Assembly (NCBI GenBank): GCA_001184395.1
Contig: LFLF01000004.1
Coordinates: 1 to 62,102, forward strand
Direction: 5' to 3'
Source: Candidatus Paraburkholderia calva
Lineage (GTDB): Bacteria; Pseudomonadota; Gammaproteobacteria; Burkholderiales; Burkholderiaceae
Length of the DNA stretch: 62,102 nt
Position numbers and translations under genes: made by a program. Positions 18,628 to 27,224 of this stretch are shown here, piece by piece. The notes below the pieces were generated by a model. It was given only the letters and a program-made list of their open reading frames with translations, was not told the origin of the DNA and ran no database searches. Position 1 is the first letter of the stretch. Each line of letters begins with the position of its first letter.

Positions 18628-18864
18628 ATGGCACGTCCCTCGATCGGACTTTTCGGTGCGCTGTTCGCAGTCGGCAGCGTGCTGGCGTGGAAGTGGGTGC
18701 AATCGCAGGATGCCGCCGGACGGCGCGTCGTGCACGATCTGAACGTGTGGGAAGACGAGGGCGGCAAGGTGCTGTCGCCAGCGTCGGGTTCGCATGCACT
18801 TACTGGCAACGGTAACGGTGCCGTGGGCGGTACGGCGGACGCGTGGCATTTCCCGCGCAGTTGA
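18628..18864 (+). CDS. Small inner-membrane protein, 78 aa
   Basis: MARPSIGLFGALFAVGSVLAWKW forms one N-terminal TM helix. A hydrophilic Gly/Asn/Ala tail ends DAWHFPRS. GGGAG lies 8 nt before the ATG. It is probably co-transcribed with DUF883 and ends before the terminator at 18964. Function unknown. Confidence 0.72.
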   Translation: MARPSIGLFGALFAVGSVLAWKWVQSQDAAGRRVVHDLNVWEDEGGKVLSPASGSHALTGNGNGAVGGTADAWHFPRS

Positions 18865-19244
18865 TGCCGCGCTGAGCACGAGCGGTGGCGCCTCACGTCC
18901 TTGCACGCGGTGGTAGCTTGCCGGGCGCCCGTTTGAACGGCGGGTAACTTGTGTGAGTGTTCGAAACGCACGTTCGGGCGACGTGCGTTTTTATCTTGAT
19001 AAACCCTTATAATCAGTGAAACTCTGTCATAAGTTGTCTAAATGGAAAAACTTGCGACAGCAATTCGCCAAACGTGCAGAAAAACGGAAATTATTCTATT
19101 TATCGCGCTTCCTTCTGAATCGCGCCCGGGGTTTTCCCGGAAATCGACTTGAATCGCATCGGCCCGCAACTCTTCGCGGTACGGAGAAGACCACGCCGCC
19201 ACGCGGTGTGTGACCCTGAAACGCTTTGGAAGAAATCGAATCGC
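18865..19244. other. Intergenic with terminator, upstream of response regulator
   Basis: Holds the terminator at 18964-18994 and an AT-rich stretch with TATAAT at 19008-19013 that lacks a good -35. No gene is supported. It probably contains the promoter of the regulator starting at 19245. Confidence 0.5.
18964..18994 (+). terminator. Intrinsic terminator
   Basis: A 10-bp stem AAACGCACGT / ACGTGCGTTT with a 7-nt loop and T-run ends the DUF883 unit. Confidence 0.8.
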
Positions 19245-20648
19245 ATGCCACATGTATTGATTGTCGATGACGATCCCAGTACCCGCGAGGCGTTAGCCGC
19301 GATCATCGGCGAAGATGGATTGACGACGGCTCTGGCCAGCGATCTGCGCGAGGCGCGCATACAGCTGGTTCGGCAGACGCCGGACGTCGTGTTCACCGAC
19401 CTCAAGCTGCCCGACGGGACGGGTGTCGATCTGTTCGAGGACCTCGACCCGCGCTCGGGCGTGGAAGTGATTGTCATCACCGGTCACGCGACGGTGGAAT
19501 CCGCCGTGAGCGCGCTGAAAATGGGCGCCGCCGATTATCTGGTGAAGCCGATCAATATGCAGCGCGTAAAGGCGATTCTCTCGCGCCTGCCGCGCGCTGG
19601 CGACTTGAAGGCGGAAATCGGCACGCTGCGCGGCGAGTTGCGCCGCATGGGCCGCTTCGGCCTGATGCTCGGCAATTCGCCGGCCATGCAGACCGTCTAC
19701 GACCAGATCGGCCGCGTCGCGCCGACGGCGGCCTCCGTGCTGCTGATTGGCGAATCGGGCACCGGCAAGGAAGTCGCCGCGCAGACGCTGCATGAACTGT
19801 CGTTGCGTCGCAAGCATTCCTTCATCGCCGTGAACTGTGGCGCGATCTCGCCGAACCTTATCGAGTCCGAAATGTTCGGCCACGAGCGCGGCTCGTTTAC
19901 GGGCGCTGATCGTCAGCACAAGGGTTACTTTGAGCGCGCGAACGGCGGCACGCTGTTCCTCGACGAAATCACCGAAATGCCGATCGAGTTGCAGGTGAAA
20001 CTCCTGCGCGTGCTGGAAATAGGCATGTTCATGCGTGTGGGCACGACCAAGGAACTCGAGACGGATGTGCGCTTGATCGCCGCGACCAACCGCGATCCCG
20101 AACAGGCCGTGCTCGAAGGCAAGCTGCGTCTGGACCTGTATCATCGGCTGAACGTGTTCCCGATCAACCTGCCGCCGCTGCGCGAACGCGGCAAGGACGT
20201 CGAACTCTTGGGACAGGCATTTCTTGACGAGCTGAACGCCCGTTACAACACGAAGAAGGAGTTCCCGCTCGCCGTGCGCGAAATGCTGGCCGCTTACAAC
20301 TGGCCGGGCAACGTGCGGGAATTGAAGAACTATGTGCAGCGCGCCTACATCATGGCGGCGACCGACTCGGACAGCACGGCGACGGTGCCATTGCAGATTT
20401 CACTGTCGAAGCCGTCGGCGGGCACGGCGGTGACGATACCGTTCGGCACGTCGCTCGCGCAGGCGGACCGGCAGCTCATCCTCGCGACGCTGGAGCAGTG
20501 CGGCGGCGTGAAGACGCGCGCCGCGGAGATTTTGGGCATCAGCCTCAAGACGCTCTACAACCGTCTCGTCGAGTACGGCGAAGATGCGCAGAAAGCGGCC
20601 GTCGGCGAAGGCGGCGAGACTACCGACGCGGACAGCGAAAATCCCTGA
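19245..20648 (+). CDS. NtrC-type sigma-54-dependent response regulator
   Basis: Intact 467-residue regulator. The receiver domain (1-115) has acidic pocket D8-D10, phospho-acceptor D52 in FTDLKLPDG and K101 in YLVKPIN. The AAA+ domain has Walker A GESGTGKE (169-176), GSFTGA loop (216-221) and Walker B GGTLFLDE. The Fis-type HTH is [18 protein letters not shown]. No histidine kinase is adjacent. Starts at ATG 19245, 9 nt after GGAAG. It sits among genes with -24/-12 promoters (20777, 21706, 23317) and is the natural candidate to activate them, together with the sensorless activator at 15999-17129. Confidence 0.92.
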   Translation: MPHVLIVDDDPSTREALAAIIGEDGLTTALASDLREARIQLVRQTPDVVFTDLKLPDGTGVDLFEDLDPRSGVEVIVITGHATVESAVSALKMGAADYLVKPINMQRVKAILSRLPRAGDLKAEIGTLRGELRRMGRFGLMLGNSPAMQTVYDQIGRVAPTAASVLLIGESGTGKEVAAQTLHELSLRRKHSFIAVNCGAISPNLIESEMFGHERGSFTGADRQHKGYFERANGGTLFLDEITEMPIELQVKLLRVLEIGMFMRVGTTKELETDVRLIAATNRDPEQAVLEGKLRLDLYHRLNVFPINLPPLRERGKDVELLGQAFLDELNARYNTKKEFPLAVREMLAAYNWPGNVRELKNYVQRAYIMAATDSDSTATVPLQISLSKPSAGTAVTIPFGTSLAQADRQLILATLEQCGGVKTRAAEILGISLKTLYNRLVEYGEDAQKAAVGEGGETTDADSENP

Positions 20649-20776
20649 TCTTCGCTTATTTTTAGACGAAAACACTGCCTGCTGCTTGTAAAAGCGCGGC
20701 GTTTTTTTTATTTGCAGAGAAGTTTTGAGCGCCGATGATGAGATGCATGCAGGCGCATTTTTGAGGGCGGATTCAG

Positions 20777-20792
20777 GGGCATGTGCCTTGCT
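20777..20792 (+). promoter_or_regulatory. Sigma-54 (-24/-12) promoter
   Basis: GGGCATG-TGCC-TTGCT has GG-N10-GC spacing. Predicted transcription starts near 20803, which supports a translation start at 20871 and not at the ATG of 20802. Confidence 0.68.
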
Positions 20793-20870
20793 GTTTGAAC
20801 GATGACCACCGCGCGGGCGAGGACAGCCGTGCGAGGGACAACGACGATCGCAGACCGCAAGGAGCCCGCT

Positions 20871-21077
20871 ATCTCCGATATCACGCCGGAACGCGTGCGT
20901 CTCAGCGCCGAACAGCGCGCCCAGCCGCGGGACCCGCCGATTACGCCGGATCAGCCGCCGCCCACTCCGATTCTGCCCGAACCGAATCCGGACCCGACGC
21001 AAGATCCACCGGGCGCGCCCGTGCTGCTGATCGGCGATCCGCCGCCCGGACTGAACGACGCACCGCGAGTGCAGTGA
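20871..21077 (+). CDS. Proline-rich small protein, start codon ATC
   Basis: About 68 residues, SDITPERVRLSAEQRAQ then a Pro-rich chain (PPITPDQPPPTPILPEPNPDP) in outline, ending APRVQ. A perfect AAGGAG lies 6 nt before ATC at 20871, where ATG is expected. Either ATG mutated to ATC, or this rare start is used. An upstream in-frame ATG at 20802 exists but would fall at the predicted sigma-54 transcription start and lacks an RBS. Function unknown; probably silenced or poorly translated. Confidence 0.6.
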   Translation: MSDITPERVRLSAEQRAQPRDPPITPDQPPPTPILPEPNPDPTQDPPGAPVLLIGDPPPGLNDAPRVQ

Positions 21078-21343
21078 CTTGTTGCATTGCAGGAGAGAGT
21101 GAGCGGACGACGTTGGCCGCTGCAAGGACTGATTCCCTGAATTCGTGCAAGCTTTGAATAAGTTTCCATCCCGGACGTAGGGATTACAACGGACGAAGCA
21201 ATAATGACTGGTTGTTGTCGTATGCGCCAGTCGTTTTTTCTGGTGTGGCGCCGTTTTTCGAGGCGATGTCTACTTCGAAGGCGGCCCATCAGGTCCGGCG
21301 CCGCCGACGTCACAACGCGACGGCCTTCATTTCTGGAGGCACC

Positions 21344-21580
21344 ATGAGGTATCCCGCACTTCGACGCTCCGCGCGTCATTCTTCCAAGCGCGAAGCGCGC
21401 GCCGAAGCGGCCAAGCAGGCCCGCGCGCAGGACGCGTCCGCTTCGGCCGCCGAACACGATTCCGCCGGCCAGAACCGCGCCGCGTCTGGCGCTCCGCCCG
21501 GTGGCAAGCACAATCAGGGCGGCGTGCGTCGCGAGGGCATTGAGTATCAGCGCGACCCGGGGTCCGAGCAGGACTCGTGA
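21344..21580 (+). CDS. Small basic/hydrophilic protein, 78 aa
   Basis: Starts MRYPALRRSARHSSKREARA with GGAGG 5 nt upstream. The chain is Ala/Lys/Arg/Gln-rich, low-complexity and has no membrane helix; it ends DPGSEQDS. A terminator follows. Probably intrinsically disordered. Function unknown, within the stress-type gene block. Confidence 0.68.
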   Translation: MRYPALRRSARHSSKREARAEAAKQARAQDASASAAEHDSAGQNRAASGAPPGGKHNQGGVRREGIEYQRDPGSEQDS

Positions 21581-21625
21581 CTTTTGCCGGCGGCGCGATC
21601 CTCCGGCTTAGCGATGAAAATTTTC

Positions 21626-21654
21626 TACGCGGCGACTGCTCGCCGCGTATTTTT
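21626..21654 (+). terminator. Intrinsic terminator
   Basis: A 10-bp stem TACGCGGCGA / TCGCCGCGTA with CTGC loop and TTTTT tail, after the 78-aa gene and before the otsA promoter. Confidence 0.85.
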
Positions 21655-21705
21655 GTTCGTCGGTAACAAGTGGATACGAGTTTTTATTTAAGTTTTGAAA
21701 CAAAT

Positions 21706-21721
21706 CGGCACGAAGCTTGCA
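21706..21721 (+). promoter_or_regulatory. Sigma-54 (-24/-12) promoter of otsA
   Basis: CGGCACG-AAGC-TTGCA matches the consensus at every key position with GG-N10-GC spacing, 56 nt before the otsA ATG. The best site in the window. Confidence 0.78.
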
Positions 21722-21775
21722 TACTTTTCTATCGCCATTTCGAGCATGTAACGAAACTGAAGAGGTGACGCTGTA

Positions 21776-23239
21776 ATGAGCAGATTGATCGTGGTATCGA
21801 ATCGCGTCGCGCCGATCCAGGAAGGCAAGTCCAGCGCCGGCGGTCTGGCCATCGGCGTACTGGACGCACTCAAGGAGACGGGCGGTATGTGGTTCGGCTG
21901 GAGCGGCGAAATTGTCGGCGAAGCGGCCGATCCGGTTCTGGAGACGAGCGGCAATGTCACCTACGCAACCGTCGGCCTCACGCGCCGCGATTACGACCAG
22001 TATTACCGGGGCTTCTCGAACGCCACGCTGTGGCCGACCTTCCACTACCGTAATGACCTATTGCGCTTCGATCGCGAGGAATATGCGGGCTATATGCGCG
22101 TCAACGCGGGTTTTGCCGCGAAGCTCAAGAAGCTAATCAAGCCCGATGACATCATCTGGGTGCACGACTATCATATGCTGCCGTTCGCGCAGGAGTTGCG
22201 AAAGATCGGCGTGAACAACCCGGTCGGCTTCTTCCTGCACATTCCGTTTCCGGTGCCGGAGATGATGCACACCGTGCCGCCGCACGAAAAGCTTATCGCG
22301 GCGATGTGCCAATACGACGTGGTCGGTTTCCAGACGGATAACGACAAGCAGTCCTTCACCGATTATGTGGAACGTAGCGGGCGCGGTCATTATAGCTATA
22401 GCGAAGACGGCATGCTGCAGGGCTTCGGCCGTATGCTGAAAGTGGGCGCCTATCCGATCGGCATCTATCCGGACGCCATCGCGAAGGCGGCCGAACAGTT
22501 TTCCAACCGCAAGCAGGTCAAGAGCCTGCGCGACAGCATGCGCGGCCGCAAGCTCATTATGAGCGTGGATCGGCTCGATTACTCGAAAGGGCTGGTCGAG
22601 CGCTTCCAGGCGTTCGAACGCCTGCTGCTGAACGCGCCGGGCTGGCATGGCCGCGTGTCGCTCGTGCAGATCGCCCCGCCGACGCGTTCGGACGTGCAGA
22701 CGTATCAGCGCATCCGTCAAAATCTGGAGGGCGAGGCGGGACGGATCAACGGCCGGTTCGCGCAGCTCGACTGGACGCCGATCCAGTATCTCAACCGCAA
22801 ATATGAACGCAATCTGCTGATGGCGCTGTTCCGGCTATCGCAGGTCGGCTATGTGACGCCGCTGCGCGACGGCATGAATCTGGTCGCGAAGGAATATGTC
22901 GCATCGCAGGAGCCGGCCGATCCAGGCGCGCTGGTGCTGTCGCAATTCGCGGGTGCGGCGGATCAGTTGCCGGGCGCGCTGGTTGTCAATCCGTTCGATC
23001 TGTCGCAGATGTCTGAGGCGCTGGAGCACGCTCTGTCGATGCCGCTCGCCGAACGTCAGGCGCGTCACGCCGACATGATGGCGCCGCTGCGCGAGAACAA
23101 TCTTTCCATGTGGCGCGACTCTTTCCTCACCGATCTGCGCAGCGTTGCCACCGCGACGTCCGTCACCGAGAGAACCTTCAAGACGGTAAAGCAAGGCGCG
23201 GCGACCGGGGCAGCAAGACGACCGGTTGCCCAGGCCTGA
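21776..23239 (+). CDS. otsA: Trehalose-6-phosphate synthase
   Basis: GT20 enzyme making trehalose-6-phosphate from UDP-glucose and glucose-6-phosphate; cytosolic, for osmotic and desiccation protection. 487 residues, clean frame. Starts MSRLIVVSNRVAP; the GGLA loop, donor/acceptor site WVHDYHMLPF (128-137), VDRLDYSKG basic motif and DGMNLVAKEYVASQ are all intact. The partner phosphatase otsB is not in the window. A near-perfect sigma-54 promoter lies 56 nt upstream and a terminator follows. Confidence 0.95.
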   Translation: MSRLIVVSNRVAPIQEGKSSAGGLAIGVLDALKETGGMWFGWSGEIVGEAADPVLETSGNVTYATVGLTRRDYDQYYRGFSNATLWPTFHYRNDLLRFDREEYAGYMRVNAGFAAKLKKLIKPDDIIWVHDYHMLPFAQELRKIGVNNPVGFFLHIPFPVPEMMHTVPPHEKLIAAMCQYDVVGFQTDNDKQSFTDYVERSGRGHYSYSEDGMLQGFGRMLKVGAYPIGIYPDAIAKAAEQFSNRKQVKSLRDSMRGRKLIMSVDRLDYSKGLVERFQAFERLLLNAPGWHGRVSLVQIAPPTRSDVQTYQRIRQNLEGEAGRINGRFAQLDWTPIQYLNRKYERNLLMALFRLSQVGYVTPLRDGMNLVAKEYVASQEPADPGALVLSQFAGAADQLPGALVVNPFDLSQMSEALEHALSMPLAERQARHADMMAPLRENNLSMWRDSFLTDLRSVATATSVTERTFKTVKQGAATGAARRPVAQA

Positions 23240-23263
23240 AATAGCCGCGACTTCCGTCCGAAG

Positions 23264-23297
23264 CCCGCGCATCGCAAGATGCGCGGGGCCTTCTTTT
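23264..23297 (+). terminator. Intrinsic terminator of otsA
   Basis: Stem CCCGCGCAT / ATGCGCGGG with a 6-nt loop, followed by TTCTTTTT. Confidence 0.78.
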
Positions 23298-23316
23298 TCG
23301 CTCAGCCACCTCTTCG

Positions 23317-23332
23317 CGGAACGGCTCTTGCG
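23317..23332 (+). promoter_or_regulatory. Sigma-54 (-24/-12) promoter
   Basis: CGGAACG-GCTC-TTGCG has GG-N10-GC spacing, 56 nt before the ATG at 23387, the same distance as at otsA. Confidence 0.65.
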
Positions 23333-23386
23333 GAATTGTCATGGACGCGCGCATACACGCGGACACACGCGAACAAGGAGGTCATG

Positions 23387-23737
23387 ATGAGTGGCAGCAC
23401 ATTGAATCCGTCGGAAGAAGGTGAAGTGCAGGTCTACAAGGGACACGGCACGGGCGCGCTAGGCCCGAGCGATTCGTCCGATAGCGGTTCGGACGTGCAG
23501 GGCGAAATGCGCCGTCCGGGCGATATCGAAGACGAACTCGATGCCTACGCGCTTGGCCAGTCGGAAGCCGAACTCGCGAGCGATACCGACCGCTACGGCA
23601 GGGGTGAGGCGGCATCGGCGGCTGGCGACAACCATCTGGAGCCGGACGCCGATATCCTGCCGGACGAAGTGGAAGACGAAACGTGCGGCCTGTTCGACGA
23701 AATGGCCGATCCGGCGGACGACGAGGATCAGGCATAA
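23387..23737 (+). CDS. Acidic hydrophilic protein, 116 aa
   Basis: Starts MSGSTLNPSEEGEVQVYKGH; AGGAGG lies 5 nt before the second of two adjacent ATGs, which I chose. Rich in Asp, Glu, Gly and Ser, very low pI, no membrane segment. Ends with an acidic tail (DPADDEDQA). Likely disordered; possibly a desiccation or stress protein by composition and by its neighbours otsA and the sigma-54 promoter. Function not known. Confidence 0.75.
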   Translation: MSGSTLNPSEEGEVQVYKGHGTGALGPSDSSDSGSDVQGEMRRPGDIEDELDAYALGQSEAELASDTDRYGRGEAASAAGDNHLEPDADILPDEVEDETCGLFDEMADPADDEDQA

Positions 23738-23767
23738 GCGGCATCCGGCGTTTCATCTTCAGCGACA

Positions 23768-23803
23768 AGAAGGCGCGTTCGAAGTCCGAACGCGCCTTCT
23801 TTT
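23768..23803. terminator. Intrinsic terminator
   Basis: A 14-bp stem AGAAGGCGCGTTCG / CGAACGCGCCTTCT with AAGTC loop, then TTTT. Confidence 0.82.
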
Positions 23804-23873
23804 ACACGTAATTCTCGCGAGGGGGCTACCATCGGCGCTTGATCAAACGCATTCGAACCCATCCGTTCGCCCG

Positions 23874-24366
23874 ATGAGTCAGGAAGTCCCGCGGTCACCT
23901 CCTCTTCGTCTCTCGCCTCCGGCCGCACGTCGCGCTTCGGCTGGCTGTCGTGGATCATCGATCCCGTTTCGCAGTGGTCGCAGAATCATTGCCTCATGTT
24001 TTCCGCGTCGATCGCGTTTTTTTCGCGGCGTTCTCGCTCGCGCCGACGCTCGTCATCATGATTTCGGTGGCCAGCATTTTCTTCGGCGCCGATGCTGTGC
24101 AAGGGCGCCTGTTCGATGAAATCAGCGGCGTCGTGGGCGCTGACGCGGCGCACGCGCTGCACCGCCGCCTTGCTTTTCGAATGCGGCAAGCGGCTGTTCT
24201 CGCTCTATCTCCAGCACGCGGGCACTGCCAGCATGTTTGGCGCAGCGGGATCGCTCGTCATCATTCTGATGTGGCTCTATTACTCGGCGGCGGTTTTTCT
24301 GCTCGGTGCGGAACTCGCGGCGCCCGCGCCCGCAAGCGCACGCACCGGGAATCCGGCTGGCGATGA
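23874..24366 (+). pseudogene. YihY/virulence factor BrkB family membrane protein, deleted
   Basis: Polytopic inner-membrane protein (formerly called RNase BN), normally about 280-400 residues. The start region to WLSWIIDPVSQW is readable, but an extra T in a T-run near 24020 shifts the frame in SASIAFFAAFSLAPT. After FDEISGVVGADAAHAL the text jumps to the final third (LFECGKRLFSLYLQHAGTASMFGAAG...), so about 150 codons are missing near 24150-24175. Confidence 0.8.
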
Positions 24367-24460
24367 GTGCGCGCGGCGTTGCGGGTCATCGCCGCTTCAT
24401 GGTAAATACACCGCCCGGGTACCTGGAAATCGGCGCATCAGACATTCACAGGAGCACGCG

Positions 24461-24733
24461 TTGCGAAGGACCGCCGAAAACAAGCTGAAAGTGGTTGCCG
24501 TCAGAGTCGATCCGGCGATCGAACAAAGATTGCGGCTGCTGGCGGAAGTGACGGGGCGCAAACAGTCGTTCTTCCTGCAGCGGATGATCGAGGAAGGGAT
24601 CGAGTCGATGGAGGAAATCTGGCTGTCGTCGGAGCAGCGCGAACAGGCGCGCGGCGAGTCGCTGCAGCCGCGCACGCCGTCGAGCGAGACTACCGATCTG
24701 TTCAGCGAACTCGCCATGCTCGATGACGATTGA
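24461..24733 (+). CDS. Ribbon-helix-helix DNA-binding protein, TTG start
   Basis: About 90 residues. KLKVVAVRVDPAIEQRLRLL forms the beta strand and helix of a CopG/RelB-type RHH fold, and a second helix covers RKQSFFLQRMIEEGIESMEE. The C-terminal tail is acidic. No in-frame ATG precedes the fold, but AGGAG lies 6 nt before TTG at 24461, so I start there. Antitoxin-like, but no toxin ORF follows; the next gene is rpoN on the other strand. It may be a stand-alone repressor. Confidence 0.7.
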   Translation: MRRTAENKLKVVAVRVDPAIEQRLRLLAEVTGRKQSFFLQRMIEEGIESMEEIWLSSEQREQARGESLQPRTPSSETTDLFSELAMLDDD

Positions 24734-24893
24734 TCACAACGTTTTGCTGTGCCTGCAGCGTACAAAAAAACAGGTGTGCAAAAAACAGGCTGCCCTCGAA
24801 GGATGACCTGTCGGCTAGGCTCCATGTCGTGCCCGGCGTCTCGCTTGACCGGGTCGCCGCCGGGCGCGCGAGCGAAAGCGCTTCGTTGCTTCC

Positions 24894-26372
24894 TTACGCG
24901 GTTCGACGCAGTTCCGCCGACGGCACTTTCATCAGATGGCGATACTTCGCCACCGTGCGCCGAGCGACGATCACGCCCTGATCCGCGAGCATCTTCGCGA
25001 GACTCACGTCCGACAGCGGATCGCGCGAGTTTTCCTTCGAAATCATTTCCTTGAGCAGTGCACGGACGGCAGCCGCCGAACACGTGCCGCCCGACTCCGT
25101 GCTGAGTTCGCGCGGGAATAAGTGTTTGAATTCGAAAATGCCGCGCGGCGTGGCCATGTACTTGTTGCCCGTGGCGCGGGAGATGGTCGACTCGTGCAGG
25201 CCGAGTTCGTCGGCGACGTCGCGCAGTACGAGTGGCTTGAGCGCGATCTCGCCGTAATCGAAAAACGCCTTCTGATGCGACACGATGCATTTGGCCACGC
25301 GCTGAATCGTGGTGAAGCGTTGCTGCGCGTTGCGGATCAGCCAGCGCGCTTCCTGCAACTGCTGCGCGAGCGGCGAGCGGCTCGCGCCCGCCGACTGAGC
25401 GAACAACTCGGCATACATGCGATGGATGCGCGCACGCGGCAGCACCGCCGGGTTGATCGTCACGACCCATTGACGTTTGACTTGACGCACGATCACGTCC
25501 GGCACCACGTAGTTATACTCACTCTGGCCGTAATTCTCGCCGGGCTTCGGATCGAGACGGCGCACCAGCGCGCAGGCGATGCGCAGTTCATCGGCGTTGC
25601 AGCCGATCTTCTTCTGCAATTCGGCCTGCTCGCGGCGGGCGAGTCGTTCGAGGTGATGCATGACGATCTCGCGTGCAACGCCGCGGCCCGGGATGTCGGC
25701 GGGCATTGCGTCGAGTTGCAGCGTGAGGCATTCGGAGAGATTGCGCGCGCCCACGCCGGGCTTGTCGAGCGACTGCACAAGCCTCAGCGCGATGACGAGT
25801 TCGTCTTCGTGCAACCCGGGTTCGATATCGACTACCTCGGCAAGCTCGCTCAGCTCCTGACGCAGATAGCCGTCGTCGTCGAGCGATTCGATGATCAGTT
25901 GCGCGATCGCGCGGTCACGCTCGTTGAGCTGATAGAGGCGCAACGCGTCATGCAGCGTTTCATGCAGCGACGGCTCGATGCGCACCCAGTCGGCGGGATC
26001 CGAGCCTTCGCCGTCGCCACTGTTGCGCGACTCGGTGCCGCGTCCGAACGGGTCGGACGAGAACTCGCTGATCGAGTCGTCACGCGAACCCGTGTCGCTG
26101 CTCGACTCGCCTTCCATGCTGCTTTCTGCGGCGAGCGGGGCTTCGGTGGCGTTCGAAAGCGAGGAATCGCTCATGGAGTTGCCGTTGTCGGTGTTCAGGG
26201 CGTTGTCCTCGGTTTGCGATTCGTAGTACTCGAGGAACGGGTTGGTATCGAGCGCATTGCGCAGTTCCTGTTGAAACTCCAGCGACGAGAGTTGCAGCAT
26301 GCGCACCGACTGCTGAAGACGCGGGGTCAGCGCGAGGCTTTGCTTGGTGCGGAGTTCGAGTGAAGGCGGCAT
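24894..26372 (-). CDS. rpoN: RNA polymerase sigma-54 factor
   Basis: Intact 492-residue sigma-54. The N-terminal Gln/Leu-rich activator region I starts MPPSLELRTKQSLALTPRLQQ. An acidic, Ser-rich region II spans about 50-125. Core-binding and HTH regions follow, and the RpoN box ARRTVAKYR lies near the C-terminus. The gene stands alone, without the lptB, hpf and ptsN genes that usually surround the housekeeping copy. This points to a second, specialised paralogue (rpoN2-like) serving the nearby activators and promoters. Confidence 0.94.
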   Translation of the reverse strand: MPPSLELRTKQSLALTPRLQQSVRMLQLSSLEFQQELRNALDTNPFLEYYESQTEDNALNTDNGNSMSDSSLSNATEAPLAAESSMEGESSSDTGSRDDSISEFSSDPFGRGTESRNSGDGEGSDPADWVRIEPSLHETLHDALRLYQLNERDRAIAQLIIESLDDDGYLRQELSELAEVVDIEPGLHEDELVIALRLVQSLDKPGVGARNLSECLTLQLDAMPADIPGRGVAREIVMHHLERLARREQAELQKKIGCNADELRIACALVRRLDPKPGENYGQSEYNYVVPDVIVRQVKRQWVVTINPAVLPRARIHRMYAELFAQSAGASRSPLAQQLQEARWLIRNAQQRFTTIQRVAKCIVSHQKAFFDYGEIALKPLVLRDVADELGLHESTISRATGNKYMATPRGIFEFKHLFPRELSTESGGTCSAAAVRALLKEMISKENSRDPLSDVSLAKMLADQGVIVARRTVAKYRHLMKVPSAELRRTA

Positions 26373-26882
26373 TGCTAGCGAATCCTCGATGGTTTTAGCG
26401 TGATGGATGTTCCGTGCAGAGCCTTAAAGCAAGGTTCATGCCAATATGCGTTGACGCTATGCCGTGTCTACGTTTTCGCCCGGTGGTCAGGGCTGACCCG
26501 GACGCCCGCAAGCTGCTTTTTACGCACTTTTTACACACGCTCAGATAAAGCGCCGCGTTTCAAAGCGTGCGCCAGCGGGCGTGGGCAGCGCGTCCCGGTG
26601 GTGGTGCGGTGGCATTGCTCGGTGATACGCCAATTCATTGATTCGAAGTGGACTTTTGGCGTCGTGCGGCAATGCGTTCGGCAGTGAACATGCAGGCTCG
26701 GCACGCAAGTTGCTCTAGAAGAAGGGCACGATCCGCGCATCCAGCGCGGACGGGCTCGTAAGCCGATATCACATCGATGTGCACCTGGATGTGTACGTGA
26801 ACGAGCAACACCCACGGGGCGCCCGTAGATCCCCAGACATGGATGGGGCGCGCAGACGAAAATCGAAAAAGGAGCAAGAGCC
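26373..26882. other. Intergenic between rpoN and BON gene
   Basis: About 510 bp with no supported gene. It holds a sigma-54 promoter (26699-26714) reading towards the BON gene, with a 170-nt leader. Confidence 0.5.
26699..26714 (+). promoter_or_regulatory. Sigma-54 (-24/-12) promoter
   Basis: CGGCACG-CAAG-TTGCT has GG-N10-GC spacing and is almost identical to the otsA site. Confidence 0.74.
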
Positions 26883-27224
26883 ATGAAGACGACTCAATTT
26901 CTAAAGGCAGCCGGCGGTATCGCATGTGTCGTGTTCGCGCTGAACGCCAACGCGCAGACGGCATCGACCACGTCCTCGGGCAGCACCGACACGTCGGTCG
27001 GCCAGAAGGTCGACGACAGCGCGGTGACCGCCAAGGTCAAGGCCGAACTGCTGAGCGCGAAGGACGTCAGCTCCACGCATATCCACGTGAAGACCAAGCA
27101 GGGCGTCGTGTGGCTGACTGGCACGGTGCCGTCGTCGGCGGACAAGACGGCTGCTGAAGAGACGGTGAAGAACGTCTCGGGTGTTGCATCCGTGAAGAAC
27201 CGCCTGAAAATTGCCGCCAAGTAA
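26883..27224 (+). CDS. Periplasmic BON-domain protein
   Basis: 113 residues. A Sec signal peptide ends ALNANAQ, a Ser/Thr-rich linker follows, then one BON domain (about 45-113): VDDSAVTAKVKAELLSA, THIHVKTKQGVVWLTGTV and VKNVSGVASVKNRLKI. BON proteins (OsmY-like) bind membranes or stabilise the envelope under osmotic stress. AAGGAG lies 8 nt upstream of the ATG. Transcribed from the 26699 sigma-54 promoter by position. Confidence 0.9.
   Translation: MKTTQFLKAAGGIACVVFALNANAQTASTTSSGSTDTSVGQKVDDSAVTAKVKAELLSAKDVSSTHIHVKTKQGVVWLTGTVPSSADKTAAEETVKNVSGVASVKNRLKIAAK

Noticed and set aside
19008..19013. TATAAT as a sigma-70 promoter for the response regulator
   Set aside because: No acceptable -35 at 16-18 bp; kept only as a remark.
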